Source: Planctomycetota bacterium (GTDB taxonomy: Bacteria > Planctomycetota > Phycisphaerae > Sedimentisphaerales > SM23-30). Taken from it: a DNA stretch of 13,372 nt. This document shows, piece by piece, positions 1-7,980 of the stretch. Below the pieces are notes generated by a model. That model was not told the origin of the DNA. It saw only the letters and a program-made list of their open reading frames with translations, and did not search any database. The stretch covers positions 1 to 13,372 of the forward strand of contig JAKQBU010000403.1 of the NCBI GenBank assembly GCA_029573975.1. Direction: 5' to 3'. Numbering within the stretch: the first letter of the stretch is position 1; each line of letters opens with the position of its first letter. The translations under genes were made by a program, and so were the position numbers.

Positions 1-104
1 CTCTTCCAGCAACTGATCGATAACGTCATCGGTTAGTGACAAATTTTACCGCCGAGAGCGAGAACATCAGCACCGATGACATTATCGATCAGTTGCTGGA
101 AGAG
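1..104. repeat. Imperfect inverted repeat (33-base arms) at the left edge; probable fold-back artefact
   Basis: Bases 1-33 are the reverse complement of 72-104 with a single mismatch (24 against 81); the 38-base stretch 34-71 lies between the arms. Two parts can be told apart. Bases 25-33 and 72-80 are a 9-base complementarity that fits the real MoxR coding sequence. Bases 1-23 copy 82-104 exactly and break the MoxR reading frame with a TAA at 21-23. This is the pattern expected when a 3' end anneals to a short complementary stretch on its own strand and is extended, as in amplification or assembly chimeras. A true template-switch mutation or a natural quasi-palindrome cannot be excluded. It does not look like a terminator, because it lies in coding sequence and has no T-run. 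Confidence 0.85.
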
Positions 105-122
105 ATGCCGAAAACCATATGA
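24..122 (+). CDS. MoxR-family AAA+ ATPase, C-terminal fragment (5' end missing)
   Basis: This frame encodes 32 residues starting [11 protein letters not shown] and ending in [15 protein letters not shown] before TGA at 120-122. The (L)RHR-(I/L)-x-T/x-NF-x-A-E/Q-A/S-E segment followed by a short amphipathic helix and a proline is the usual end of MoxR AAA+ proteins, from the lid subdomain. The catalytic Walker A and B regions lie outside the window. The frame is closed upstream by TAA at 21-23, but that stop belongs to the suspected fold-back copy, so I treat the gene as truncated by the sequence edge rather than as a pseudogene. MoxR ATPases normally precede DUF58 and VWA genes, which is what follows here once the prepilin gene is skipped. 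The call rests on a short C-terminus and on context. Confidence 0.68.
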   Translation, partial: RHRLVTNFTAESENISTDDIIDQLLEEMPKTI

Positions 123-160
123 TTGTTTGAGACCGCCAACCGGCTATCGTCTCGTTTCCC

Positions 161-183
161 TTTGGTATGGATCGAATACCAAA
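161..183 (+). other. Short stem-loop in the prepilin gene leader
   Basis: TTTGGTAT (161-168) is perfectly complementary to ATACCAAA (176-183), giving an 8-bp stem and a 7-base loop (GGATCGA). It ends 10 bases before the preferred start codon of the prepilin-like gene, where a ribosome would bind, and it contains the alternative ATG at 167. No T-run follows, so it is unlikely to be an intrinsic terminator. It could modulate translation of the prepilin gene relative to its neighbours, or be chance. No clear Shine-Dalgarno sequence is visible between the stem and ATG 194. Confidence 0.35.
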
Positions 184-193
184 AGAATACTCC

Positions 194-919
194 ATGGAAA
201 AACATAAAGCATTTACACTCATTGAGTTATTGGTGGTCATAGCCATTATCGCGTTATTGCTGTCAATTCTGCTGCCTTCCTTGCAGCAGGCCCGCCAGCA
301 GGCTTGGGGTGTGGCTTGCCTTTCCAACGAAAAACAGTGGGGCTATTATTTCGGCATATTTTTGAACGACCACGACGGCAAATTCACGGGTCTGGATTAC
401 CACAAATGGACCGACATCCTGGAACCGTACACGAAGGATTCGCCGGGTATCAATTTTTGTCCGGCAGCCGCCCGCACCTTGAATGAAGGGGGGCGGGGCG
501 CCGGGGCGGCCTGGGAAGAGGAAGGCCGTAAAGGCAGTTATGGCACCAACTACTGGATACGCGATAAAAAATACATGGTATTGCCGACCTATTATCCGCA
601 GGATGGCTGGTGGACCAGTTTTAATGTTAAAGAGGCCGACCAGGTTCCTGTTTTGATGGATTGTGCCTACTCTTCGGGCCTGCCATTATATCAGGACCCG
701 CCGCCGGAGTATGACGGGCAGACGTCTTCATATACCGAGATGCAGTGTATGCGTTTTTTCTGTCTGGATCGGCACCGGGGGGCGGTTCATGGCCTATTTA
801 TGGATTTTTCTGTGCGGAAAGTCGGCTTAAAGGAGTTATGGAAACTGCGCTGGCATCAGAAATGGAATGCCGATCATGCTCCGCCGCCCCAATGGCCGGA
901 GTGGATGAAAGATTTTTAG
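194..919 (+). CDS. Prepilin-like secreted protein (type II/IV N-terminal methylation motif, H-X9-D C-terminal motif)
   Basis: The 241-residue product opens with a six-residue basic leader, MEKHKA, then [16 protein letters not shown]. This is a prepilin peptidase site (cleavage before F7) with Glu at mature position 5 and a single N-terminal hydrophobic helix (about 7-28). After the helix come a CLSNEKQWG segment (42-50), FCP (88-90), SYGTN (115-119) and [13 protein letters not shown] (193-205). The last is the H-X9-DG prepilin-associated motif with Phe in place of Gly (H194, D204, F205). The tail contains [10 protein letters not shown]. This architecture is greatly expanded in Planctomycetota and Lentisphaerae as pseudopilin-like surface proteins; few have a known role. 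I chose ATG 194 because it gives the usual short leader; ATG 167 in the same frame would add nine residues. It lies 71 bp after moxR and 41 bp before the DUF58 gene, so cotranscription is likely. Confidence 0.88.
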   Translation: MEKHKAFTLIELLVVIAIIALLLSILLPSLQQARQQAWGVACLSNEKQWGYYFGIFLNDHDGKFTGLDYHKWTDILEPYTKDSPGINFCPAAARTLNEGGRGAGAAWEEEGRKGSYGTNYWIRDKKYMVLPTYYPQDGWWTSFNVKEADQVPVLMDCAYSSGLPLYQDPPPEYDGQTSSYTEMQCMRFFCLDRHRGAVHGLFMDFSVRKVGLKELWKLRWHQKWNADHAPPPQWPEWMKDF

Positions 920-960
920 GCAAAATCAGAAATGTAAGTTAATTATTTGCAGAAACTTAT

Positions 961-1854
961 ATGTTAAAAAAACGTTATCTGGATCAGAAAGGACTGGAAC
1001 TGATCTCCCGGATGGAACTGATCGCCCGGCAGACGGTGGAGGGATTTCTTACCGGCCGGCATCCCAGCCCTTATCACGGCTCCTCGGTGGAATATGCCGA
1101 TCACCGGCCTTATACCATCAGCGACCCGATTCGGATGCTGGACTGGCGGCTGCTGGCGAAAACGGACAAGTATTATGTCAAGCTGTTTGAAGATCAGACG
1201 AATTTACGGTGTACGATTTTGCTGGATATGTCCCGGTCGATGCATTTTGCGGCAGAAAACCGCATGACCAAACTGGAATATGGCTGCTATCTGACAACGG
1301 CGCTGGCGTATTTGATGTTGCGGCAGAATGATGCGGTGGGTCTGGCATTATTTGATAACCGATTACGTCATTACCTCCCACCCCGCTCCACTGCCAGCCA
1401 TTTCCGGTACCTGGTGGATCTGCTGGAGACGATTCGGCCGCGGGAAGAAAGCCGGATGGGAAACGTCATGCACGAACTGGCCGGCAGAATGAAACGGAGG
1501 GGGCTGATAATCCTTATTAGCGATCTGCTGGATAAAACCGAGGAATTGTTCCGGGCACTGGGGCATTTCCGGTATCAAAAGCACGAGGTGATTGTATTTC
1601 ATATTATGGATCCGCATGAATTGAAGTTTCCCTACAACCGGCTGACGCGGTTCAAGGATATGGAGGGATCGGGCACGGTGGTGACCAACCCGGAGAATGT
1701 ACGCGGGCAATATCTCCAGCGGCTGGGGACCTTTCTGGATGAGGTGCGGTCGGGCTGTCTGGAGAGAAACGTCAGTTATGAGCTGCTGGCCACGGATACC
1801 GGCTGGGATCTGGCCTTGAGTGCATATCTGGGAAAACGAGGCCGGATGAGATGA
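961..1854 (+). CDS. DUF58 domain protein (VWA-like partner of MoxR)
   Basis: The 297-residue soluble protein has no membrane segment. The family signature is clear: EGFLTGRHPSPYHG (27-40), VEYADHRPY then IRMLDWRLLAKTDKYYVKLFE (43-77). A VWA-like fold follows with a DxSxS motif, LLDMSRSM (D89, S91, S93), and a second acidic position in LIILISDLLD (D188). S164 appears to sit where VWA domains have the MIDAS threonine. HEVIVFHIMDPHELKFPY (208-225) is the family's conserved C-terminal part. Length is normal for the short DUF58 form. DUF58 genes almost always accompany moxR and are thought to work with the ATPase; the molecular function is not established. The ATG at 961 keeps the conserved YLDQKGLELISRMEL start, although no good Shine-Dalgarno site precedes it. 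The next gene starts 15 bp downstream. Confidence 0.93.
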   Translation: MLKKRYLDQKGLELISRMELIARQTVEGFLTGRHPSPYHGSSVEYADHRPYTISDPIRMLDWRLLAKTDKYYVKLFEDQTNLRCTILLDMSRSMHFAAENRMTKLEYGCYLTTALAYLMLRQNDAVGLALFDNRLRHYLPPRSTASHFRYLVDLLETIRPREESRMGNVMHELAGRMKRRGLIILISDLLDKTEELFRALGHFRYQKHEVIVFHIMDPHELKFPYNRLTRFKDMEGSGTVVTNPENVRGQYLQRLGTFLDEVRSGCLERNVSYELLATDTGWDLALSAYLGKRGRMR

Positions 1855-1869
1855 AGAAGGCATAGGTGT

Positions 1870-4191
1870 ATGGTTAATCCGCAATTACTCTGGTTTCTGC
1901 CGCTGGTTTTGATCCCGGTGGTTCTGCACCTGATAACCCTGCGGAGTTTGCGTACGGTGGAGTTGAGTACGTTTCGTTTTTTGATGGAAAGCTATGTACA
2001 GCAGCGCCGCCGCGCCCGTTTTCTGGAATTTCTAGTGATGCTGTTACGGCTAGTCTTTGTGGGGCTGATCGTGCTGGTTTTATCCCGGCCGGTGGTGCAG
2101 CATTTTTCCTTTTTGGGACTCGGCGGGGGAGGCAAGGATGTAGCGCTGGTGATCGATGCTTCGTCCTCGATGGCGGTCCGCAGCAGCGGCACGACCAGCC
2201 TCCAGCGGGCGGGGGAGGCCGCCAAGACCATTGTGAACATGCTCCGGCCGGAAGACCATCTCAAGCTGATCCGGGCGGGGAAGAAGCCGGTGGTTCTGGC
2301 GGAAGGCTTTGTGCAGGAACCGGAGGTTATTATCGAGCGTTTGGAGGAACTGACGGTCGATGCCGGCAGTGCTGATTTGCCGGGGGCGTTTCAGGAGATT
2401 TTTTCCACAAAGCCGCACGGCCGGCGGGTGATTTATCTGTTGACGGATGGTCTGCAAAGTGCCTGGGAGGGGCTGGCCAATCATCCGGTCCTGCAAAAGC
2501 TGGATACGCAAACGTCGGTAGTGGTTCTAAATGTCGGGTCCGGCGAGACGGTGGAAAATGTTGCCATTGCGGGTGAGCCGCCCCAGGAGGAGCGAGTTAT
2601 CCAGGGGCTGCCCGTTTTGCTGAATGCGACGGTGGTGAACAGCTCGGCCGACCGGCCGGCGGAAACGGTGCTTTCGGTGCTGCTGGATGAGGAACTGGCC
2701 CGGCAGATCAATCTGACGCTCCAACCCAAACAGCGTATTACCCAATCCATCAGCATCATTCCCAATCATTCGGGAATGATTCGGGGACAATTTCAACTGC
2801 CCGGCGATGCCTTTCCGGAGGATGATACGTTTTTATTTTGTCTGAATGCCGCGGAAAAACTGGATGTTCTGCTGGTGACCGGTCCGGCGGGCGAGAGCCG
2901 TGCCGGTTCGGCGGAGGTTTATGTTAAGGCAGCGCTTACCTCCCCGCAGAATGTTTCCGGTACGCTGAACCTGGAGGAAAGCCGGCTGGCCGCTGCGATT
3001 CAGGTGATAACGGTTCCTTTTGACCAGTTGACCGAGGCCCTGCTCAATACGTCCGATGCGGTAATAGCAGCCGATGTACCTATGGATGCTGCACGCGGAA
3101 TTTTGTTGCAGCGTTATGTGGAGTCGGGAGGCGGATTATTTATTCTGCCCGGTGTCCACACGAATCCGGAGGACTACAACCAGTATTTGCTTGCGGCGGC
3201 GACCAGCCAGTTGCGGCTGGCGCCACCGGTTGGGAATGAACAGGATGAATCCGGTTTTCAGCCGGTGGGGACTATTGACCTGGCTCATCCGGTCCTGAGT
3301 GCCTTTGCGGAGAAGGAGGCCGATTATTTCAGTACGGTCAAGTTTTACCGGTATTTTCCGCTGACAATAAACCAGGAAGAACCGAAAGAGCAGGCAGCTA
3401 CGGTTAGTCCTTCTGCCGTGCTGATGCGGCTGGGCGACCGGACGGCCCTACTGGCGGAAGTACCGTTGGGGGAGGGGAAAATACTGGTGTCGGGTTTTGC
3501 CGCGACGGCAGGCTGGTCCAATCTGCCCTTAAAACCGGAATTCGTGCCTATTATTTTACGTTCCATCGCCTATTTACAGAAACCGGCGGATGCCTCCGTG
3601 ATTTTGGCCGTGGCGCCCTCGCAGCCGGCGCCAATCCGTTTGACGGACCGCTGGCCGGATGCGCGGGTGCAGGTGAACGATCCCGGCGGCAAGGGGCATA
3701 AAATCGAGCTGCATCGCAGCGGCCGGAGTCTGATGGGGGCCATGCTGCAAACCGGTCAGAAAGGATTCTATACCTGTCAGATCTTCCCCCGGGCGGAAGG
3801 GGCCGCCGAGAGCCTGGAACTGGGATTTGCGGTAAATTTGACCGATAAGAAGGCGGATTTTACCATGATGAGCGAGACCCAAATCCGGCAGATATTCGCG
3901 GGGGTACCGGAACTGGCTTATCTGCGGAGCCTGCCAGAGGATACCACGCTGTCGGAGCAATTGACCTATAAGCGGGAAATCTGGCGGACGCTGATCTGGC
4001 TATGTTTTATTATCATTGGTGCTGAATTTTTAATGTCCACACTGCGTCCCCGCCGGGAACCGATCCCCCAGCCCGCCGGCGGCAGAGCCATTTTGGCTGA
4101 GGCGCATCCGGTGAAACGTTGGTTTCGTTATGGGCTGGCGCTGATGGGTATGGCGGAATATCAGGTGCCGCCGGGCACGAAGGGAATTTGA
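1870..4191 (+). CDS. BatA-type membrane protein: aerotolerance-regulator N-terminal domain, VWA domain, GATase-like domain
   Basis: The 773-residue product starts with the BatA N-terminal pattern: NPQLLWFLPLVLIPVVLHL (membrane helix about 6-24), then a basic stretch and a second helix (53-72) ending LSRPVV. A VWA domain follows (about 89-225) with the MIDAS motif VIDASSSM (D96, S98, S100) and LLTDG (D193). The MIDAS threonine appears replaced by Ala168 in AGSADL. Residues 228-312 look like a beta-sandwich. Residues 330-570 resemble a class I glutamine-amidotransferase-like fold (LDVLLVTGP, GGGLFILPG, GEGKILVSGFA) with no evident catalytic cysteine triad. A last membrane helix lies at 704-724 with a cytoplasmic tail. 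The bulk therefore seems to face the periplasm. GAAGG (about 1856-1860) provides a plausible ribosome binding site 9 bases before ATG. Expected role: membrane VWA partner of the MoxR ATPase. Confidence 0.9.
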   Translation: MVNPQLLWFLPLVLIPVVLHLITLRSLRTVELSTFRFLMESYVQQRRRARFLEFLVMLLRLVFVGLIVLVLSRPVVQHFSFLGLGGGGKDVALVIDASSSMAVRSSGTTSLQRAGEAAKTIVNMLRPEDHLKLIRAGKKPVVLAEGFVQEPEVIIERLEELTVDAGSADLPGAFQEIFSTKPHGRRVIYLLTDGLQSAWEGLANHPVLQKLDTQTSVVVLNVGSGETVENVAIAGEPPQEERVIQGLPVLLNATVVNSSADRPAETVLSVLLDEELARQINLTLQPKQRITQSISIIPNHSGMIRGQFQLPGDAFPEDDTFLFCLNAAEKLDVLLVTGPAGESRAGSAEVYVKAALTSPQNVSGTLNLEESRLAAAIQVITVPFDQLTEALLNTSDAVIAADVPMDAARGILLQRYVESGGGLFILPGVHTNPEDYNQYLLAAATSQLRLAPPVGNEQDESGFQPVGTIDLAHPVLSAFAEKEADYFSTVKFYRYFPLTINQEEPKEQAATVSPSAVLMRLGDRTALLAEVPLGEGKILVSGFAATAGWSNLPLKPEFVPIILRSIAYLQKPADASVILAVAPSQPAPIRLTDRWPDARVQVNDPGGKGHKIELHRSGRSLMGAMLQTGQKGFYTCQIFPRAEGAAESLELGFAVNLTDKKADFTMMSETQIRQIFAGVPELAYLRSLPEDTTLSEQLTYKREIWRTLIWLCFIIIGAEFLMSTLRPRREPIPQPAGGRAILAEAHPVKRWFRYGLALMGMAEYQVPPGTKGI

Positions 4192-4221
4192 AGAAAATGG
4201 CATGAATGGTAAAATGAAATC

Positions 4222-7200
4222 ATGAACGAATCGACCCAAGAAATATCCGCGCAACTGGAAAGGCTGGTACGTTCGACCCGCAGCCGGTTGCGCCGCAATG
4301 CGGTGCTGGTGGGGCTGGGCTTGCTGATTGTGGGGGGTGTGGGGGGATTATCAGCCGGAGCGGTTCTGGATATGCTGCTGCCGTTTCCGGTGTGGCTGCG
4401 AGTGGGGGTGGGGGTGATTTTGCTGTTTTTGGCGGCAACTATCTTTATGCTGCTGGTAGCCTGGCCGGCGATCCGACCGATGGGGCTGGAGCATATCGCC
4501 TACCTGATAGAACGAGTGGTAGGGAAGATGCACAATAGTCTGGTTACGGTGATTGATTTGCGGCGACGGCGGAGTATCCGGAAGGAACGGCTACAGCCGC
4601 TGGAGGACCGTTTAATCCGGCAGACGGCGGAACGGCTGGCGGACTACCGGATACATAAGGTGGCGGATCCGACGCCACTGCGAAAAGTGACGCTGGCGGC
4701 GGGACTGACGCTCTTGCTGGCGGTGGTTTTGGCCTGGCAGTATCCGGAACGGATTTCCACGGCGGCGCTGCGTTTGTTGAAGCCGCGGGAAGCGATTCCA
4801 CCGGTCACTTCCGTACGTTTGCGGGCCTATCCGGGCGATACCTCCGTATTGTTTGGGGAACCGCTGCGGCTGTGGTCCACGGTCGAGGGGGAGAAACTGG
4901 AAAATCTGACACTGCGGCTGTGGAATGACCAGGGAGAGTATTCTACCTACTCCATGCAGCGGGAAGGGGACATACAGTTTGCCTATACTCTCGGTTCGGT
5001 CAATACTTCTTATCATTACCAGATGGTGGGCGGGGGCACCTGGACGGTTCCCCATCGCATCACGGTGATGCACCGGCCGATTCTGGAAAGGATTAGTGCC
5101 CGGATTCAATTGCCGGAGTATCTGAAGATTCCCGAACCGCTGACGGTGAGCGAAGTGGGGCGGCAACTGAGTGCACCAGCCGGTTCGCAAATTGGTTTGT
5201 CGGCAGCGGTGAGCGGAGATGTGACGGAGGGAGAGATCCATCTTTTTAAGGCCGGCAAGCAGGTAATCGAGCAGAAGGAAATACAGGAGACCGTGTGGTT
5301 TGAGGATGATGTTCCCGCGGATGCGGAAGTGATGGGCAAATGGCGGTGGACGAATGAGGGGGCTTACAGCGGCGGTCAGGCCCATACGTTTCCGTGGTCG
5401 CGCCAGCCGTATGGTTTTCGCACGCGTCTGCATCCCCTGACCGTGGCGGCGGGGGAGACCCTGTTTGTTTACGCCCGGATCGATCCGCAGGATAGTCCGG
5501 ACAGCGTCAAAATACGAGTGTTGACAGCCGGTGTTACATATGAGCTGGCGTATGGGGCGGCGGCGGAAGCGGCGCCGGCGGAAACATTACAGGACTGGTT
5601 TGGGGTGGAAGCCGGCGCCGGTCCACAGATAACCGCCATAGATGCCGGGCCGCTGCCGGAAAAGGGCATCTGGAAGCGGTGGGAGATACCGGCGGACAAA
5701 TTGGCCGGCGCCCCAGCGGGCGGGCCGATCCAGGTGGAGGGGCTGCAATTCCGGATTGACAAAGGGAGTGTGCTGTTTGACCGGGCCGGATCTTTGCAGC
5801 CGGTTAAACGAGATGTGGAACAAGTAAATCTGGAGAAAATTAAGTCCGTGCCGATGCAGTACAATGCGGGGCAGGGACGGTGGGAGGGGACCATTCCGGC
5901 GGAGGAATGCCATTTTACCCTGGAATTCCGGAACCGGCTGGGCTATGCCAATGCTGCCCTTCAGGCGATTGCACTGCTGGTGACGGAAGACCAGCGGCCG
6001 ACGGTGTTGATCGAGCGGCCGGGCCGGAGTCTTACCCTGCCGACTCCGCAGGCGGTGCCGCTGGTAATTCGGGTCTGTGATGATTTCGGCATTGCGGATG
6101 TTTATATGCAGACCGGCCCGAATCCCGATCAACTGGGAGATCCGCAGGAGCTTTCGCATTATGAACAGCCGCAGGTCAACTGCAAGGTGATTACCTCTTT
6201 AGATATGAAGGCTCTGAATATGGTACCGCAGCAGCCGCTTTATTATCGAATTTTTGCGCAGGATTATAAAGAGCAGATCTGTGCCAGCGAAACCTTTGAA
6301 CTCCGTCTGGATGAGACGTCCCAGGAGCAGAGCGAGGAAACGGACGGGGTGAATCAGGCGCTGGCGGGCATCCTGGAGAATATCCAGAATCTGGTGGATT
6401 TTCAGGGGCAGCTATCCGCCGAAGCGGCTGAGGATCTTGTTTCCCAGCCGGAAGGATTTTCAGTGAATATGGATGCATCAGGGACGGTAACGCTTCTGAA
6501 TCCGGATGGGACGGTGATGACGGCGGAAGACATGAAGCGGATGCTCCATTCCTGGAATGAGGGGATCGGTCCCGAGCAGCGGCAGCAGATGGAGGAGATG
6601 TACCGCCGGATTCAGCAGGAACGGCAGGAATTACTGGCTCTTTCGGAGCAGTTGTACCGGGCGGCGGAAGGGGAAGATACGATGCTGGCTCTGCCGGCGG
6701 AGGCGGAGGCGCTGCGGGTGATGGCACTGCGTGCCCAGCAGATTACCGGGATGTTTCCGATGGGGGATACCGAGATTCTCAGCGAGGAGGTGTTGAAGCG
6801 GCTGGAGAGCCTGCAGGAGTTGACTCCGGAGCAAAAGGGGGAATTGGGGCAATTACAGAGGCAATTGCGGGAAATTATGGCGGCCCGGCAGGAACTGGCC
6901 GAGGCCCCGGACCAGTCTCAGGCAAGTTTGAGTAATTTGATGGCCGAGCTGCAGGCCCGGCAGGCGCGGGAACAACTGCAGGGACTCAATACCTATCTGG
7001 AATCGCAAAGGGAATCGCTGGAGAGTCTGCGCCGGCAGGTGGAATCCCTTCAGCAGACGGCGGCCAGTGCCAGGCCGCAGGAGCTGGAAGAAGTATCCAG
7101 CCGTCAGCAGGAACTGGACCCGGAGGCGCTGGAATTGATGGATCGGGTGCGGGAGCTGCTGGAAAAACAGCGAGAGAAGCAGGAACAAGATCTGGAGACG

Positions 7201-7959
7201 ATGCCCCTGGCGCCGTGGGTACCTCCCGGCCGGCTGGTGGATGCCGCGCCCGTCGAAGCGGATACCCCGGAGGAAAATACCGGCCAGCCGTCCCAGCCGG
7301 AAATGGCAGGGATGAAAAACCAACTGGAGGAACTGCTGGAGAAGGAAGAGCTGGACTGGTGGGATCAGCCAGTGAATCTGCCGGCGGAAGCCCAGCGGGG
7401 CCGGATCGATCCGCGGTTTGCCGAGCGGGATCCCCGGCCCGCCGCGGCCTCCGGCGGTGATGCGGCTACCCCGCGTAAAATGCTGATGCAGCATCAGGAC
7501 CAGATGCAGCAGCAATTGACCGCCAATAGCAGCGACCTGAACTCGGTGCAAAATCGGCTGGCCCAGACGATTCAGCAGTTGGATCAGTTTATGTCGAGGG
7601 AGGAAAAACCGCAGATGCAGGGATTGATGAATATCCTGGGTTCGGCGGATATGCGGCAGGCGCTGGATTTGTCCGGCTGGGTGGCACGGAACTTATATGT
7701 CCAGAATAATTCTTATATCCCCGCCGGCCGGGCGATGGCGGGGAGCCGATGGGGCGGGGCGGCGGCAATGAAGGGACGGGCGATTACCATAGGATACACC
7801 AATGAAGATACGGCGGCGGTGGAAGGCGCGACCCTGTACCGGCTGCCGCCCTGGCTGCGCCAGCCGCTGATTCAGGGGATGCAGGAACGCGGTCCGGAGG
7901 CGTATCAACCGCTGATTGAGGCCTATTACCGGGACTTGAGCACGAAACTGGAAAATTAA
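4222..7959 (+). CDS. DUF4175-type large membrane protein with embedded planctomycete-type module and C-terminal coiled coil
   Basis: This 1245-residue protein has an N-terminal membrane region with two close helices (about 27-50 and 57-81) and a third at 156-173. A large, probably periplasmic, part follows. Beta-rich segments occupy about 195-345. Residues 358-525 look like a separate beta-rich module with VPADAEVMGKWRWTNEG, ETLFVYARIDPQDSP and FRIDKGSVLFDRAGS, resembling a domain in planctomycete DUF1549/DUF1553 surface proteins. More beta structure lies at 526-700. Residues 705-1000 are a Q/E/R-rich, mostly helical, coiled-coil segment. The tail contains a Q-rich helix (1086-1124) and ends with PPWLRQPLIQGMQERGPEAYQPLIEAYYRDLS, a pattern typical of DUF4175 proteins of MoxR clusters. 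The function of the family is unknown; shape and position suggest an envelope scaffold. No strong Shine-Dalgarno site precedes ATG 4222, 30 bp after the previous gene. Confidence 0.85.
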   Translation: MNESTQEISAQLERLVRSTRSRLRRNAVLVGLGLLIVGGVGGLSAGAVLDMLLPFPVWLRVGVGVILLFLAATIFMLLVAWPAIRPMGLEHIAYLIERVVGKMHNSLVTVIDLRRRRSIRKERLQPLEDRLIRQTAERLADYRIHKVADPTPLRKVTLAAGLTLLLAVVLAWQYPERISTAALRLLKPREAIPPVTSVRLRAYPGDTSVLFGEPLRLWSTVEGEKLENLTLRLWNDQGEYSTYSMQREGDIQFAYTLGSVNTSYHYQMVGGGTWTVPHRITVMHRPILERISARIQLPEYLKIPEPLTVSEVGRQLSAPAGSQIGLSAAVSGDVTEGEIHLFKAGKQVIEQKEIQETVWFEDDVPADAEVMGKWRWTNEGAYSGGQAHTFPWSRQPYGFRTRLHPLTVAAGETLFVYARIDPQDSPDSVKIRVLTAGVTYELAYGAAAEAAPAETLQDWFGVEAGAGPQITAIDAGPLPEKGIWKRWEIPADKLAGAPAGGPIQVEGLQFRIDKGSVLFDRAGSLQPVKRDVEQVNLEKIKSVPMQYNAGQGRWEGTIPAEECHFTLEFRNRLGYANAALQAIALLVTEDQRPTVLIERPGRSLTLPTPQAVPLVIRVCDDFGIADVYMQTGPNPDQLGDPQELSHYEQPQVNCKVITSLDMKALNMVPQQPLYYRIFAQDYKEQICASETFELRLDETSQEQSEETDGVNQALAGILENIQNLVDFQGQLSAEAAEDLVSQPEGFSVNMDASGTVTLLNPDGTVMTAEDMKRMLHSWNEGIGPEQRQQMEEMYRRIQQERQELLALSEQLYRAAEGEDTMLALPAEAEALRVMALRAQQITGMFPMGDTEILSEEVLKRLESLQELTPEQKGELGQLQRQLREIMAARQELAEAPDQSQASLSNLMAELQARQAREQLQGLNTYLESQRESLESLRRQVESLQQTAASARPQELEEVSSRQQELDPEALELMDRVRELLEKQREKQEQDLETMPLAPWVPPGRLVDAAPVEADTPEENTGQPSQPEMAGMKNQLEELLEKEELDWWDQPVNLPAEAQRGRIDPRFAERDPRPAAASGGDAATPRKMLMQHQDQMQQQLTANSSDLNSVQNRLAQTIQQLDQFMSREEKPQMQGLMNILGSADMRQALDLSGWVARNLYVQNNSYIPAGRAMAGSRWGGAAAMKGRAITIGYTNEDTAAVEGATLYRLPPWLRQPLIQGMQERGPEAYQPLIEAYYRDLSTKLEN

Positions 7960-7966
7960 ACCGGAT

Positions 7967-7972
7967 GGAGAG
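7967..7972 (+). promoter_or_regulatory. Shine-Dalgarno site that fixes a TTG start
   Basis: GGAGAG ends 8 bases before TTG 7981. No ATG or GTG in this frame lies near enough to begin the protein with its first two membrane helices, so this site supports TTG as the real start. Confidence 0.7.
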
Positions 7973-7980
7973 CTGATTCG

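Noticed and set aside
1..104. Inverted repeat read as a rho-independent terminator or transposon end
   Set aside because: It lies in the MoxR coding region, has no T-run, has a 38-base spacer, and shows no transposase or target duplication. A fold-back artefact explains it better.
167..193. ATG 167 as start of the prepilin-like gene
   Set aside because: It would give a 15-residue leader instead of the usual short basic leader, it lies inside the hairpin, and it has no Shine-Dalgarno site; ATG 194 fits the family better.
1363..1884. Minus-strand 173-codon frame opposite the end of the DUF58 gene
   Set aside because: It mirrors conserved DUF58 coding sequence and shows no recognisable protein features.
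2764..2781. AATCATTC / GAATGATT hairpin inside the BatA-type gene
   Set aside because: Short stem with a 2-base loop, wholly within codons of a conserved beta domain, with no regulatory context; probably chance.
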